Source of the DNA: Maribacter thermophilus
Lineage (GTDB): Bacteria > Bacteroidota > Bacteroidia > Flavobacteriales > Flavobacteriaceae
DNA: 64,000 nt
NCBI RefSeq assembly: GCF_001020565.1
Contig: NZ_LDAS01000001.1
Coordinates: 3,909,002-3,973,001 of the forward strand
Reading direction: 5' to 3'
In this document: one piece after another, positions 9,230 through 18,427 of the stretch
Layout: each line of letters opens with the position of its first letter
Position numbering within the stretch: the stretch's first letter is position 1
Notes under the pieces: generated by a model
Told to the model about the DNA's origin: nothing
Databases searched by the model: none
What the model saw: the letters and a program-made list of their open reading frames with translations, nothing else
Program-made: the position numbers and the translations under genes

Positions 9230-9263
9230 AACCACTCTTTTTAATAAAAAGGGTGGTTTTTTT
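9230..9263 (+). terminator. Intrinsic terminator between ppa and hppA
   Basis: Stem AACCACTCTTTTT (9230-9242) pairs with AAAAAGGGTGGTT (9246-9258), with one G-T pair, a three-base loop and a following T run. Confidence 0.8.
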
Positions 9264-9323
9264 ATTATGTTCTATTTTACTACTTTAGTTACCGTTAAAA
9301 ACCAATAAAACATAACTGATCAA

Positions 9324-11750
9324 ATGGAATTAATCGTAAAATTTTTACCTGCCTTTGGCATACTCGGACTATTGTACGTTTTTATTAAAAGCGGATGGGT
9401 ATCCAAACAAGAAGTAGGTGACGCCAAAATGGCAAGAATAGCCAAGAATATTGCCGATGGCGCAATGTCTTTTTTGAAAGCTGAATATAAAATTTTGGCC
9501 ATTTTTGTGGCTGCAGTTGCCATATTGCTATTTTTTAAAGGAAGCAATGAAACGGGCTCAAATGGCATGGTGGCCGTCTCTTTCATTGTAGGGGCGATTT
9601 GTTCTGCTTTGGCAGGTTTCATAGGTATGAAAGTTGCGACAAAGGCCAATGTTAGAACTACACAGGCCGCAAGAACGTCTTTGGGCAAGGCATTGGAAGT
9701 TGCCTTTGCCGGTGGGGCGGTAATGGGTCTTGGTGTTGTTGGCCTTGGCGTATTGGGCTTAAGCACATTATTCATGGTATACAGTGGCCAAGGTTGGGCG
9801 CTGGGTGAGGTACTTAATGTATTGTCCGGTTTCTCTTTGGGGGCTTCCTCTATAGCCTTATTTGCGCGTGTAGGAGGTGGTATTTATACAAAGGCAGCGG
9901 ATGTTGGAGCGGATTTGGTAGGTAAGGTAGAGGCTGGTATTCCTGAGGATCATCCTTTAAACCCGGCTACTATTGCAGATAATGTAGGTGACAATGTTGG
10001 CGATGTTGCCGGTATGGGCGCTGACCTGTTCGAATCTTATGTGGGTTCTATAATAGGAACAATGGTGCTAGGTGCAGCTTTTACACAAATTCCTGCTTTT
10101 CAAGATTCTTTTGATGGTTTGGGGGCGGTGTATCTGCCATTGGTTTTGGCCGCCGTTGGCATAATAATGTCCATTATTGGTACCTTTTTTGTAAAAGTAA
10201 AAGATGGGGGCAACCCGCAGACCGCATTGAATATAGGTGAATTTGGTTCTGCAGGTTTAATGTTGGTGGCCTGTTATTTTATCATCACAAATATGTTACC
10301 GGAGACTTGGACTTTCGGAGGAGTGGAGTACGGCTCCTTAGGGGTCTTTATAGCGGTGCTTGCCGGTCTTATCGCCGGTCTTGCGGTAGGTAAGGTAACT
10401 GAGTATTATACGGGTACGGGAACAAAACCGGTAAATGCAATCGTACGTCAGTCAGAAACAGGTGCGGCTACAAATATCATTGCTGGATTAGGTGTAGGGA
10501 TGATGTCTACCATGTTTCCTATAATATTGATTGCGGCCGCCATTTTGGTTTCGCATCATTTTGCGGGCCTTTATGGTATAGCAATAGCGGCAGTGGGTAT
10601 GTTGGCCAACACAGGAATCCAATTGGCAGTAGATGCTTACGGACCTATTTCGGATAATGCAGGTGGTATTGCAGAAATGGCGGAGCTGCCAAGTGAAGTT
10701 CGCGAGCGTACGGATAAATTGGATGCTGTAGGTAATACTACCGCAGCCATCGGTAAAGGTTTTGCCATTGCTTCCGCTGCGTTGACTGCATTGGCCTTGT
10801 TCGCGGCTTTTATGCAAACGGCCAATGTACTGGCCATCGATGTTTCTAAACCCACCGTTATGGCCGGTTTGTTGATTGGGGGTATGCTGCCCTTTGTGTT
10901 TTCCGCCTTATCTATGAATGCCGTAGGTCGTGCAGCTATGGCGATGATCGAGGAAGTGCGCCGTCAGTTTAGGGATATTCCAAAATTAAAAGCTGCCTTA
11001 GAAGTAATGAGGGCTGTAGATTCCGATATGTCAAAGGCAACACCCGAACAACGAAAGATATTCGATGAGGCAGATGGGGTTGCGGAATATGATAAATGTG
11101 TAGCGATATCTACCCAAGCTTCCATTAAAGAAATGGTATTGCCCGGGTTGTTGGCAATTGCAGTGCCGGTAGCTATTGGTTTTATTGGAGGCGCTGAAAT
11201 GTTGGGAGGCCTGTTGGCGGGCGTGACCACTTGTGGTGTCTTAATGGCTATTTTTCAGTCCAATGCCGGCGGTGCCTGGGATAACGCGAAGAAAACAATT
11301 GAGAGTGATGGCCGTAAGGGTTCAGATGCCCACAAGGCAGCTGTAGTAGGTGATACTGTAGGTGATCCCTTTAAAGATACTTCTGGCCCTTCTTTGAATA
11401 TCCTGTTAAAATTAATGTCGGTCGTGGCGTTGGTAATAGCGCCAAGTATTGCACTTAGCGGAGATACGTTAACGGCTTATAACGAAGAAAAATTATCTAC
11501 AGAAGTTGTTGCTAATAGCACGGAGAAGCAAGTAGAGGTGAAAATGGAAAAGAACAACGAGGGGCTTACCAAGGCCACAGTTGTTATTACTACCATAACC
11601 GACAATGGGGAAGAAACTGTTTCGCAACAGGTGTTTGAAGGTACCGAAGAAGAGGTAAGGGCAAAGATCGATGCTTTTAACGCTTCTTCAGAAGATGTAA
11701 AGGTTCAGGTAGAAAAAGTAATCGAGGAAATCGAGGAAGAAATTAGATAG
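9324..11750 (+). CDS. hppA: Membrane-bound ion-pumping pyrophosphatase with extended C-terminal tail
   Basis: Integral membrane enzyme coupling PPi hydrolysis to Na+ and/or H+ export. The substrate site is seen in [20 protein letters not shown] and [21 protein letters not shown]. The segment [13 protein letters not shown] has Ala-Ala-Ile-Gly-Lys rather than the Lys-containing version of K+-independent enzymes, so K+ dependence is inferred. The ion specificity cannot be settled by eye. At 808 residues it is longer than most. After the last membrane helix (IAPSIALSG, about residue 710) comes a tail of about 97 mostly acidic, soluble residues ending in a Glu-rich helix. The ATG at 9324 gives the normal membrane-embedded N-terminus. 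Confidence 0.95.
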   Translation: MELIVKFLPAFGILGLLYVFIKSGWVSKQEVGDAKMARIAKNIADGAMSFLKAEYKILAIFVAAVAILLFFKGSNETGSNGMVAVSFIVGAICSALAGFIGMKVATKANVRTTQAARTSLGKALEVAFAGGAVMGLGVVGLGVLGLSTLFMVYSGQGWALGEVLNVLSGFSLGASSIALFARVGGGIYTKAADVGADLVGKVEAGIPEDHPLNPATIADNVGDNVGDVAGMGADLFESYVGSIIGTMVLGAAFTQIPAFQDSFDGLGAVYLPLVLAAVGIIMSIIGTFFVKVKDGGNPQTALNIGEFGSAGLMLVACYFIITNMLPETWTFGGVEYGSLGVFIAVLAGLIAGLAVGKVTEYYTGTGTKPVNAIVRQSETGAATNIIAGLGVGMMSTMFPIILIAAAILVSHHFAGLYGIAIAAVGMLANTGIQLAVDAYGPISDNAGGIAEMAELPSEVRERTDKLDAVGNTTAAIGKGFAIASAALTALALFAAFMQTANVLAIDVSKPTVMAGLLIGGMLPFVFSALSMNAVGRAAMAMIEEVRRQFRDIPKLKAALEVMRAVDSDMSKATPEQRKIFDEADGVAEYDKCVAISTQASIKEMVLPGLLAIAVPVAIGFIGGAEMLGGLLAGVTTCGVLMAIFQSNAGGAWDNAKKTIESDGRKGSDAHKAAVVGDTVGDPFKDTSGPSLNILLKLMSVVALVIAPSIALSGDTLTAYNEEKLSTEVVANSTEKQVEVKMEKNNEGLTKATVVITTITDNGEETVSQQVFEGTEEEVRAKIDAFNASSEDVKVQVEKVIEEIEEEIR

Positions 11751-11772
11751 GCTTTTTTTATATGATAATAGT

Positions 11773-11803
11773 AAGCCCTTCATTGAAAGATGAAGGGCTT
11801 TTT
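11773..11803 (+). terminator. Intrinsic terminator after hppA
   Basis: Stem AAGCCCTTCAT (11773-11783) and ATGAAGGGCTT (11790-11800) with a six-base loop, then T residues. It also lies beyond the 3' end of the convergent tonB gene, but lacks a T run in that direction. Confidence 0.85.
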
Positions 11804-11805
11804 GT

Positions 11806-12507
11806 TTACTGTAATTTAAAGTTGATGGGCATACTAAAAGGTACCTTTACAGGCGTTCCGCGTTGCTTTCCGGGCGTCATTTTAGGCAGTTTTGACAAAA
11901 TGCGCACCGCTTCGTCTTCCAATACTTTGTGGGGCCCTCTTTTTTTGATCAGGCCGATACTTCCGTCTTTTTGAATGATAAATTGGGTGTTTACCCTGCC
12001 CTGAATGCCCATTTCTTGTGCTAATTCTGGATATCTAAAATGTTTTTGAATGTGTTTTTGCATCATTTTGTTGAAACAGGCTCTTTTGTCTTTTTCTTTT
12101 TCGCAACCAGGAAAAACGGGAACTTCTTCAATAGTAACCCAATTGACTTCTACTGTTTCTTCGATTTCCTCCACTTCAATGTCCTTTGCTTCCAGAACTT
12201 CGGTTTCGGCATCGGCTTCCGTAGGTAATATTTCGGTTTCATCAATTTCTACATCGTTCTCTTCTACTTTAATTTCTGGTGGTAGAACCTGTTTAATTTT
12301 AGGTTTTTCAACCTTAAAGTTTTCTGGAATTATTTCTTCTATTAAATCATCGGGTTTGCTCATGGCTATACCTGGATCATAATGCTTTTTATACGTTTTC
12401 CATTCTAGGGCGATAAAAGAAATACATAATACCAGTGTTAGGCCAAATACAAAGTATAGGCCGCTTTTTTTGGTTAGGTCTTTTTTAGGATTCTTTTTTG
12501 GTTTCAT
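11806..12507 (-). CDS. Energy transducer TonB family protein
   Basis: Periplasm-spanning protein that passes proton-motive energy from ExbBD to outer-membrane receptors. The 233 residues comprise a basic N-terminal cytoplasmic stretch (KPKKNPKKDLTKK), one transmembrane helix at about residues 17-36, and an acidic linker rich in Glu, Val and Thr (about 45-125). The C-terminal TonB domain (about 150-233) contains FPGCEKEKDKRACFN, FRYPELAQEMGIQGRV and the conserved end VPFSMPINFKLQ. The CFN-type cysteine segment before the domain is common in Bacteroidota TonB proteins. exbB and exbD are not adjacent, so it is probably one of several TonB paralogues. Confidence 0.9.
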   Translation of the reverse strand: MKPKKNPKKDLTKKSGLYFVFGLTLVLCISFIALEWKTYKKHYDPGIAMSKPDDLIEEIIPENFKVEKPKIKQVLPPEIKVEENDVEIDETEILPTEADAETEVLEAKDIEVEEIEETVEVNWVTIEEVPVFPGCEKEKDKRACFNKMMQKHIQKHFRYPELAQEMGIQGRVNTQFIIQKDGSIGLIKKRGPHKVLEDEAVRILSKLPKMTPGKQRGTPVKVPFSMPINFKLQ

Positions 12508-12690
12508 CTTTTAAGGTTTTTTGGCTCTTGACATTAAGCCATGTGAGACATTTATTTTTTAATATTCTTAAAGCTAGATGTTAAGCCTTGAATAAAAAAT
12601 GAGCAATTAGGCAAACAGTGTGTTGGGTGAGTAAAAGTGCATTTCATCTTTTTGTTGCCTGTTTTTTCTTTCACAAATTAAATTTGAATG

Positions 12691-12698
12691 TATTTTTG
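12691..12698 (+). promoter_or_regulatory. -7 box almost touching the App1 gene start
   Basis: TATTTTTG matches TAnnTTTG exactly and ends only five bases before the ATG at 12704. With the usual spacing the transcript would begin at the start codon (leaderless). No convincing -33 element is seen at the expected distance. Confidence 0.45.
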
Positions 12699-12703
12699 GT
12701 ACT

Positions 12704-13708
12704 ATGGGTTTTCTAAAAAGGGATAAATTACAGATAATTGTCTTTCATGGTTATGGCTCTGAAAATAGGTTTTATGCCCGTGGAAGAGCTCTAGAGGATG
12801 AAGACATTGACCTAGGACAAAAAGGTGCCATAAACCTGCTTCTGAATACATGGAAAAGATTTGAGACCGATGAAATTAGAAATACCCCGATACGAATAGT
12901 ATTTGGAGACAACAAGGTGGTGCAAGGTAAAACCGATGATGAAGGTTATTTTTTGATCAACGAGACTTTCGATGGTTTATCGGCTTATGCAAATAGTGAG
13001 GGTTGGGTAAATTTTGATATTTCCTTTACTGATACGAATCTTAAACATGAAATCTTAAATCAGAATCGGTTTCCCGGTGAAATGCTTATACCTAGTAAAA
13101 CGGCTCGTTTTGGTGTAATTAGCGATATAGACGATACCATTTTGCATACAGGTGTTGTTTCTTCGTTAAAGTGGAAGGTGATCATCAATACCATTTTTAA
13201 AAGGGCTATAAATAGAAGACCTTTGGAGGGTGCTGCAGATTTTTATCATCAGTTACACAAGGGAAAGACCCAAGACGAAGCGAACCCTATTTTTTATGTG
13301 AGTCATAGCCCTTGGAACCTTTATCGTTATTTGGAATTGTTTCTAACGGCCAACAATTTTCCAAAAGGTCCTATTTTATTGCGGACCATGTCGAGCTTTA
13401 CACGTAGGCGCAAAGGGGATGACAAGCCTCAAAAACAAAAAGAGATAACCAATATTCTAAATACATACCCTGATCTATCTTTTATATTAATAGGGGATAG
13501 TGGGGAACGGGATGCCGATATTTATATAGAAATATCAAAAATGTTCCCCAATAGGGTAAAGGCTATTTATTTAAGAAGTGTTTCGCATAAAAAAAGAATG
13601 GCCAGAGTATCAAAGTTGTTCTCTGATTTTAAGCATATTCCTTTTTTGATCGTGGATAAAACTTCTGAAGCCATGGCCCATGCAAAAGAGCATGGTTTTA
13701 TTGAATAA
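12704..13708 (+). CDS. App1-family phosphatase (DUF2183, HAD-like)
   Basis: The 334-residue cytoplasmic protein has a C-terminal catalytic domain resembling yeast App1 phosphatidate phosphatase. The DxDxT signature is at residues 141-145 (D-I-D-D-T within GVISDIDDTILHTGV), followed by FYVSHSPWNLY and IGDSGERDADIY, the later acid motif. The N-terminal 130 residues form a beta-rich domain containing a GKTDDEGYF segment. Bacterial members are usually annotated as phosphatases of unknown substrate, so a lipid substrate is only an analogy. It ends eight bases from the convergent deoxynucleoside kinase. No signal peptide is seen. Confidence 0.85.
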   Translation: MGFLKRDKLQIIVFHGYGSENRFYARGRALEDEDIDLGQKGAINLLLNTWKRFETDEIRNTPIRIVFGDNKVVQGKTDDEGYFLINETFDGLSAYANSEGWVNFDISFTDTNLKHEILNQNRFPGEMLIPSKTARFGVISDIDDTILHTGVVSSLKWKVIINTIFKRAINRRPLEGAADFYHQLHKGKTQDEANPIFYVSHSPWNLYRYLELFLTANNFPKGPILLRTMSSFTRRRKGDDKPQKQKEITNILNTYPDLSFILIGDSGERDADIYIEISKMFPNRVKAIYLRSVSHKKRMARVSKLFSDFKHIPFLIVDKTSEAMAHAKEHGFIE

Positions 13709-13715
13709 AGGTATT

Positions 13716-14330
13716 TTAAAACAAGCCGTTGATTTCTGCATCAATTTTATTTAGAACACTGCCCAGGTCTTCTGGGTTGTCCACAAAATCAAGTTCATCA
13801 ACATCTATTACTAAAAGTTTTCCTTTTTCATACCCATGAACCCAAGCTTCATAACGTTCGTTTAGTCGGCTAAGGTAATCGATGGATATTGTGTTTTCGT
13901 AATCTCTTCCCCGTTTATGTATTTGTTTTACCAAATTAGGAATAGAACTTCTTAAATAGATCAATAATTCTGGGGGGTCCACCAAACTTTCCATAAGCTC
14001 GAACAGGCTGGTGTAATTTTGAAAATCACGGTTGGTCATTAACCCCATGGCGTGTAGGTTGGGGGCAAAAATATGGGCATCTTCGTAAATGGTTCGATCT
14101 TGTATAACATCTTTGCCCGATTCCCGTATCTCCAGTATTTGGCGATAACGGCTATTTAAAAAATAAATCTGGAGGTTAAAGCTCCAGCGTTCCATTTGTG
14201 TATAGAAATCATCTAGGTACGGATTGTCTACAACATCCTCAAAATGAGCCTCCCACTTATAATGTTTGGCTAATAATCTTGTTAATGTGGTTTTACCAGC
14301 TCCAATATTTCCGGCTACTGCAATATGCAT
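13716..14330 (-). CDS. Deoxynucleoside kinase
   Basis: Phosphorylates a deoxynucleoside in salvage of DNA precursors. The 204-residue protein starts with a P-loop (GNIGAGKTT, residues 7-15) and has the deoxynucleoside-kinase DRTIYEDAHIFA segment at about residue 80, corresponding to the family's E/D-R-S motif. An arginine-rich lid follows (IHKRGRDYE), then EAWVHGYEKGKLLVID. Size and motifs fit the bacterial dAdo/dGuo kinase group; the preferred base cannot be read with confidence. It is a single gene on the minus strand, convergent with the App1 gene. Confidence 0.9.
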   Translation of the reverse strand: MHIAVAGNIGAGKTTLTRLLAKHYKWEAHFEDVVDNPYLDDFYTQMERWSFNLQIYFLNSRYRQILEIRESGKDVIQDRTIYEDAHIFAPNLHAMGLMTNRDFQNYTSLFELMESLVDPPELLIYLRSSIPNLVKQIHKRGRDYENTISIDYLSRLNERYEAWVHGYEKGKLLVIDVDELDFVDNPEDLGSVLNKIDAEINGLF

Positions 14331-14575
14331 TTTTAGTATTCTTTAATGGTTAGGAGACTAAAAAGTTTAAAATCGAATATACAAAGTATATTAAGTTATA
14401 AGAAAAAATAGTCGTTGAAATTAATAGCTTCTTTTTAATCATGTCACAATGTGGATAACGATGGTGTTATGATGTAATTGTGTTCTAAAAAAAATGTTAA
14501 AAATTCATTTTTTGGTTTTTAGGTTAAACCATGGGCAATAAATTACATCTTATCAAATAACTAAAGTTATGACCC

Positions 14576-15442
14576 ATGAATAAATTCCACTCTTTTTTAC
14601 TAATGCTGTTTGTTGGTACGGCGACGCTTATGTCTCAAGATTTTCAGGGAAAAGCAACATATCAGAGCAAAACTCAGGTGAATATGGATTTTGGTAACCG
14701 ACAAATACCTGAAGATCGTAAAAAGGAGATGTTGGAAAGAATAAAAAAGGCCAATGAAAAGACTTATGAGCTTATTTTTAATCAAACAGAATCTATTTAC
14801 GAGGAGCAGGAAAAGTTAGAGCAACCCGGCGGAAGAGGTGGTGGTCGAGGTCCCCGTTTTGGAGGTTTTTCCAGTTCAGAAGGAGATTTGTACAAAAATA
14901 TAAAGGAAGAGAAATATTTGATGAAGAACGATCTGTTCGGAAAAATTTTCTTGGTTGAGGATTCGTTGGAAAAGCTAGATTGGAAATTGGAGAGCGAAAC
15001 CAGACAAATAGGTAATTATACCGCTTTTAAGGCGACTGCCGTAAAGACGATCAAGCGGCCTAATATGCGTGCCATTTTCCGTGGTCCGGGAGGTAATAGG
15101 GGAGAAGATGATAAAGAAGGGGAAGAAGAGAACCAAGAGGAAGAATTTATAATTAAGGAAGTGGAGGTGGTTGCATGGTACACCCCCGAGATACCCGTGA
15201 ACCAAGGTCCTGGTTCATACTGGGGGCTTCCAGGTCTTATTTTGGCCGTGAGCGATGATATAACCACTATAGTGTGTTCTCAGATTGTACTGAACCCTGC
15301 CGAAAAAGTGGAGATAAAGGCACCTAGCAAGGGCAAAAAAGTGACACAAGAGGAATACGATACCATTGCACAAGAAAAAACTAAAGAGATGCGCGAGAAT
15401 TTCAGAAATAGAGGTGGTGGACGTGGTAACGGCCGTTTTTAA
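14576..15442 (+). CDS. GLPGLI family exported protein with Gly/Arg-rich stretches
   Basis: Exported 288-residue protein named after its motif, seen here as SYWGLPGLILAV at about residue 220. A signal peptide ends near residue 20 (TATLMSQ). Two low-complexity patches rich in Gly and Arg stand out: one near residue 85 (GGRGGGRGPRFGG) and one at the extreme C-terminus (NRGGGRGNGRF), with a Glu-rich stretch near residue 180. The function of GLPGLI proteins is unknown; they are frequent in Bacteroidota. The next gene, a large receptor-like protein, starts 54 bases later on the same strand, so the two are probably coexpressed. Confidence 0.88.
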   Translation: MNKFHSFLLMLFVGTATLMSQDFQGKATYQSKTQVNMDFGNRQIPEDRKKEMLERIKKANEKTYELIFNQTESIYEEQEKLEQPGGRGGGRGPRFGGFSSSEGDLYKNIKEEKYLMKNDLFGKIFLVEDSLEKLDWKLESETRQIGNYTAFKATAVKTIKRPNMRAIFRGPGGNRGEDDKEGEEENQEEEFIIKEVEVVAWYTPEIPVNQGPGSYWGLPGLILAVSDDITTIVCSQIVLNPAEKVEIKAPSKGKKVTQEEYDTIAQEKTKEMRENFRNRGGGRGNGRF

Positions 15443-15495
15443 TAATTCTCTTAAATCTTTTTAATTCCAATTTTTTTACTTCTAATAGATTGATA

Positions 15496-18174
15496 ATGAA
15501 AAATGTATCGCTTTTTGTCTTGTTCTTTATGTTGGTGGTTGCGGTTAAGGCACAAGAAATTTCATTGACCGGAACGGTTAAGGACAGTACAGGTGTGGGT
15601 GTGGATATGGCCAATGTAATTGCGATAAACACCGAAACAAATGGCTTGGAATCATATGGTATTACCAACCATGCGGGTTTATATAAATTGAAATTGAAAA
15701 CAGGCAGCCAGTACACCGTTAAAATCAGTTACCTCGGGTTTAAGACGGAGTCTTTTACCTTTACCGCTACCGATGTTGATGCTGTTAAAGACGTTGTGAT
15801 GCATGAAGAGGCAGCCCAATTGGATGGTGTCGAGGTTACCTATGAGATGCCGGTTTCGGTAAAGGGCGACACAATTGTATATGATACGGATTCATTTGTG
15901 TCCGGTACTGAAAAAAAGTTAAAGGATGTGCTGGAAAACTTACCGGGAATAGAGATAGACGATGATGGGCAAATTGAGGTAGAAGGTAAAACTGTTTCAA
16001 AGGTTATGGTCGAGGGGAAAGATTTTTTTGACGGAGATTCAAAATTGGCCGTTGAGAATATTCCTGCCAATGCCCTGAGTAAAGTTGAGGTGTTGCGAAA
16101 CTATAACGAGGTGTCCCAAATGAAAGGGCTTACCAATGATGACGATAACGTTGCCCTTAATATTAAATTAAAACAAGGCAAAAAGAATTTTTGGTTTGGA
16201 GAATTGACTGCAGGTTACGGTCCTGACAATAGGTATTTGGCACACCCTAAGCTATTTTATTATAGTCCTAAATACAGTATCAACATTATTACCGATTTGA
16301 ACAATATCGGCGAAGTGCCTTTTACCCGTAACGATTATAGGAATTTTACAGGAGGTTTTAGAAATATTAACTCTAGAGGGGGCAGTTCAATTTCGACTGG
16401 TGCCGATGCGCTGGGCCTTTCTGCGACCCAGAACAATAGGGCCAATGATATAGATACAAAATTTGCAGCCGCTAATTTTAGTTATTCGCCAACCGAAAGT
16501 CTTGATCTAAGTGGTTTTGGTATTTATTCGTACACGGGAACATTGATGAAGACAGATAGAAACACAACTTATATTGCGAGCGACGATGTTGAAATGGCAA
16601 CCACAGATACAGATCAGACCGTACATCTGGGTTTGGCCAAGTTGAGTGCAAGATATAAACCCGATGAAGATTTTCAGTTAGATTATGATGTGCTGTTAAA
16701 ACAGTCCGATGATAACGAAGAGGTAAATGTACTGTCGGTTTCCTCTATAACCGATGAAATATCGGAGGTCAAAAAGCAAAAGCCCTTAGCTTTAAACCAA
16801 AACCTTAATGTTTATTACACTCTAAACGACAAGAATATATTTGCTATAGAGGCACAACACTTGTACCAAGACGAAGACCCGTTTTATGAGGCCATTAGGG
16901 ATGAATTTGCCTTTGTTGATATTTTTCCTGTAGATGAGGGGCAAGACAGTTATAATATAAACCAGGCCAAAAATGTAGTGACCAATAAAATTGATGCAAA
17001 AGTCGATTATTATAGAGTATTGGGGGCAAAAAGTAATTTGAACCTTACTTTGGGTACCACACAAAGTCATCAGAATTTTAACACGGCCATATACCAGATT
17101 TTGGATAATGAAGAAACTCTGAACATGGATGGCGAAGAATTTGGAAATGAAGTTAGGTTTAATATTTCGGACCTATATATGGGCTTGCATTATAAGGTTA
17201 TCTCTGGAATATTTACTTTTAACCCGGGGGTTACACTGCATCAATACAATGTTAAAAACGAACAGCTAGGTACGGTGGTTGAAGATAACCTTACCACGTT
17301 ATTGCCAGATGTGTATATAAATGCCCAACTTAAAAAATCGGAAAATCTTCGGTTCAATTATCAAATTACACGTTCTTTTACAGATGTGAGCAATTTTGCA
17401 CAAGGTTATGTTCTTAACGGTTATAATTCGCTATATAGTGGTAACAGGGATTTGGAAAGTTCGCTCAACCACAATCTTTCGTTGAATTTCTTTAGTTTCA
17501 ACATGTTCAATTTTACCAATATTTTTGCGAACATTGCCTATACAAAGCGTATAGATGCTTTAAAGAGCAGCGCCAATATCGTTGGTATCAATAGGGTAAG
17601 TAGTACTATAAATTCTAATTTCGAAGACGAATCGTTAACGGCCAGTGGAAGGTACGAACGTACTTTTGGCAAGATAAAGGGGTCCGTAAGGGCCAATGTA
17701 GGTTGGTCTACCACCAACAACCTTGTCGATAATGCACAAAGTACCTCTAACTCCTTTACGCAGAACTATACAGGTGCATTGTCTACAAATTTCACCAACG
17801 CACCCAATTTAGAGCTTGGCTACAGGTATACGGTGAACAATTATGAAAATGGTGATGTAAAATCTATTTTTTATACAAGCAGACCTTATGCCAGGTTCGA
17901 TGTTAGCTTTCTCAAGAATTTTATTTTTACGATGGACTATGATTACTATAATTATACGAATGATGCCGATACTATTTCAAACTCGTATAGTTTTTTAGAG
18001 TCTAACCTTACCTATCAGAAAAAAGGCAGCCGTTGGGAGTATGGTATAAAAGGTACGAATTTGTTGAACACAACAACATTGAATTTAGACAGTACCAATG
18101 AATTGTACTTTAGTACTCAGGCATATTATGTTCAACCACGCTATCTTCTTTTCTCCGTGAAATATGATATATAA
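15496..18174 (+). CDS. TonB-dependent-receptor-like outer-membrane protein
   Basis: Predicted outer-membrane beta-barrel of 892 residues from the ATG at 15496; an in-frame TTG two codons upstream is less likely. A signal peptide ends at about residue 20 (VAVKAQ). A CarboxypepD-regulatory-like domain spans about residues 22-110, and a plug-like segment (VKGDTIVYDTDSF, LKDVLENLPGIEI, VMVEGKDFFDGD) spans about residues 118-230. The rest is beta-rich barrel with many aromatic residues. The final Tyr-Asp-Ile is atypical for receptors, which often end in Phe. It resembles the group of peptide-associated outer-membrane proteins that accompany GLPGLI genes. The substrate is unknown. Confidence 0.85.
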   Translation: MKNVSLFVLFFMLVVAVKAQEISLTGTVKDSTGVGVDMANVIAINTETNGLESYGITNHAGLYKLKLKTGSQYTVKISYLGFKTESFTFTATDVDAVKDVVMHEEAAQLDGVEVTYEMPVSVKGDTIVYDTDSFVSGTEKKLKDVLENLPGIEIDDDGQIEVEGKTVSKVMVEGKDFFDGDSKLAVENIPANALSKVEVLRNYNEVSQMKGLTNDDDNVALNIKLKQGKKNFWFGELTAGYGPDNRYLAHPKLFYYSPKYSINIITDLNNIGEVPFTRNDYRNFTGGFRNINSRGGSSISTGADALGLSATQNNRANDIDTKFAAANFSYSPTESLDLSGFGIYSYTGTLMKTDRNTTYIASDDVEMATTDTDQTVHLGLAKLSARYKPDEDFQLDYDVLLKQSDDNEEVNVLSVSSITDEISEVKKQKPLALNQNLNVYYTLNDKNIFAIEAQHLYQDEDPFYEAIRDEFAFVDIFPVDEGQDSYNINQAKNVVTNKIDAKVDYYRVLGAKSNLNLTLGTTQSHQNFNTAIYQILDNEETLNMDGEEFGNEVRFNISDLYMGLHYKVISGIFTFNPGVTLHQYNVKNEQLGTVVEDNLTTLLPDVYINAQLKKSENLRFNYQITRSFTDVSNFAQGYVLNGYNSLYSGNRDLESSLNHNLSLNFFSFNMFNFTNIFANIAYTKRIDALKSSANIVGINRVSSTINSNFEDESLTASGRYERTFGKIKGSVRANVGWSTTNNLVDNAQSTSNSFTQNYTGALSTNFTNAPNLELGYRYTVNNYENGDVKSIFYTSRPYARFDVSFLKNFIFTMDYDYYNYTNDADTISNSYSFLESNLTYQKKGSRWEYGIKGTNLLNTTTLNLDSTNELYFSTQAYYVQPRYLLFSVKYDI

Positions 18175-18242
18175 AGGTTATTGTATCGTAAGAGGTCGAT
18201 TGAATTTATGAAAAGGGAAATAAATAAGGAGATATAGGTATA

Positions 18243-18269
18243 TTGAACTAAACATTTTTTATACTTTTG
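18243..18269 (+). promoter_or_regulatory. Candidate promoter of metK
   Basis: TTG at 18243-18245 and TACTTTTG at 18262-18269 (exact TAnnTTTG) are spaced by 16 bases, close to the Bacteroidota norm. Transcription would start near 18276, about ten bases before the SAM-II aptamer. Confidence 0.6.
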
Positions 18270-18285
18270 CACTCTATTTATAATT

Positions 18286-18332
18286 AAGAGGAAGGATTTG
18301 ACTGATTGCAACCTCGTTAAAAATGCTAAAGC
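18286..18332 (+). ncRNA. SAM-II riboswitch aptamer upstream of metK
   Basis: Conserved SAM-II elements occur in order. P1 stem GAGG (18288-18291) pairs with CCTC (18312-18315). GATTTG stands in the loop, TTGCA just before the 3' stem strand, then GTTAAAAA and GCTAAAG, the pseudoknot-forming part. SAM-II RNAs bind S-adenosylmethionine and reduce expression of methionine/SAM genes, which suits the downstream SAM synthetase. The start codon is about 95 bases further on, farther than in the usual arrangement where the aptamer overlaps the ribosome binding region. Confidence 0.85.
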
Positions 18333-18389
18333 AGTTTGTTTCGAAACTAGTTCGATAGCTCTTCAAGAGTCAGCAATTACTTCTTTAGC
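18325..18389 (+). promoter_or_regulatory. Possible expression platform of the metK SAM-II riboswitch
   Basis: GCTAAAG at 18325-18331, part of the aptamer core, is perfectly complementary to CTTTAGC at 18383-18389. Between them are smaller self-complementary stretches, GTTTCGAAAC and CTCTTCAAGAG. The long-range helix would be incompatible with SAM binding, so it could act as the alternative structure. This is inferred from complementarity alone. Confidence 0.5.
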
Positions 18390-18427
18390 CTCTTTCTTTC
18401 AAATCTTTTTGCAAACATAAAAATGTT

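Noticed and set aside
9320..9775. Open frame of 151 codons on the minus strand across the start of hppA
   Set aside because: Low-complexity (Ala/Pro/Thr-rich) antisense of a strongly conserved membrane-protein gene. It has no signal, no motif and no own promoter.
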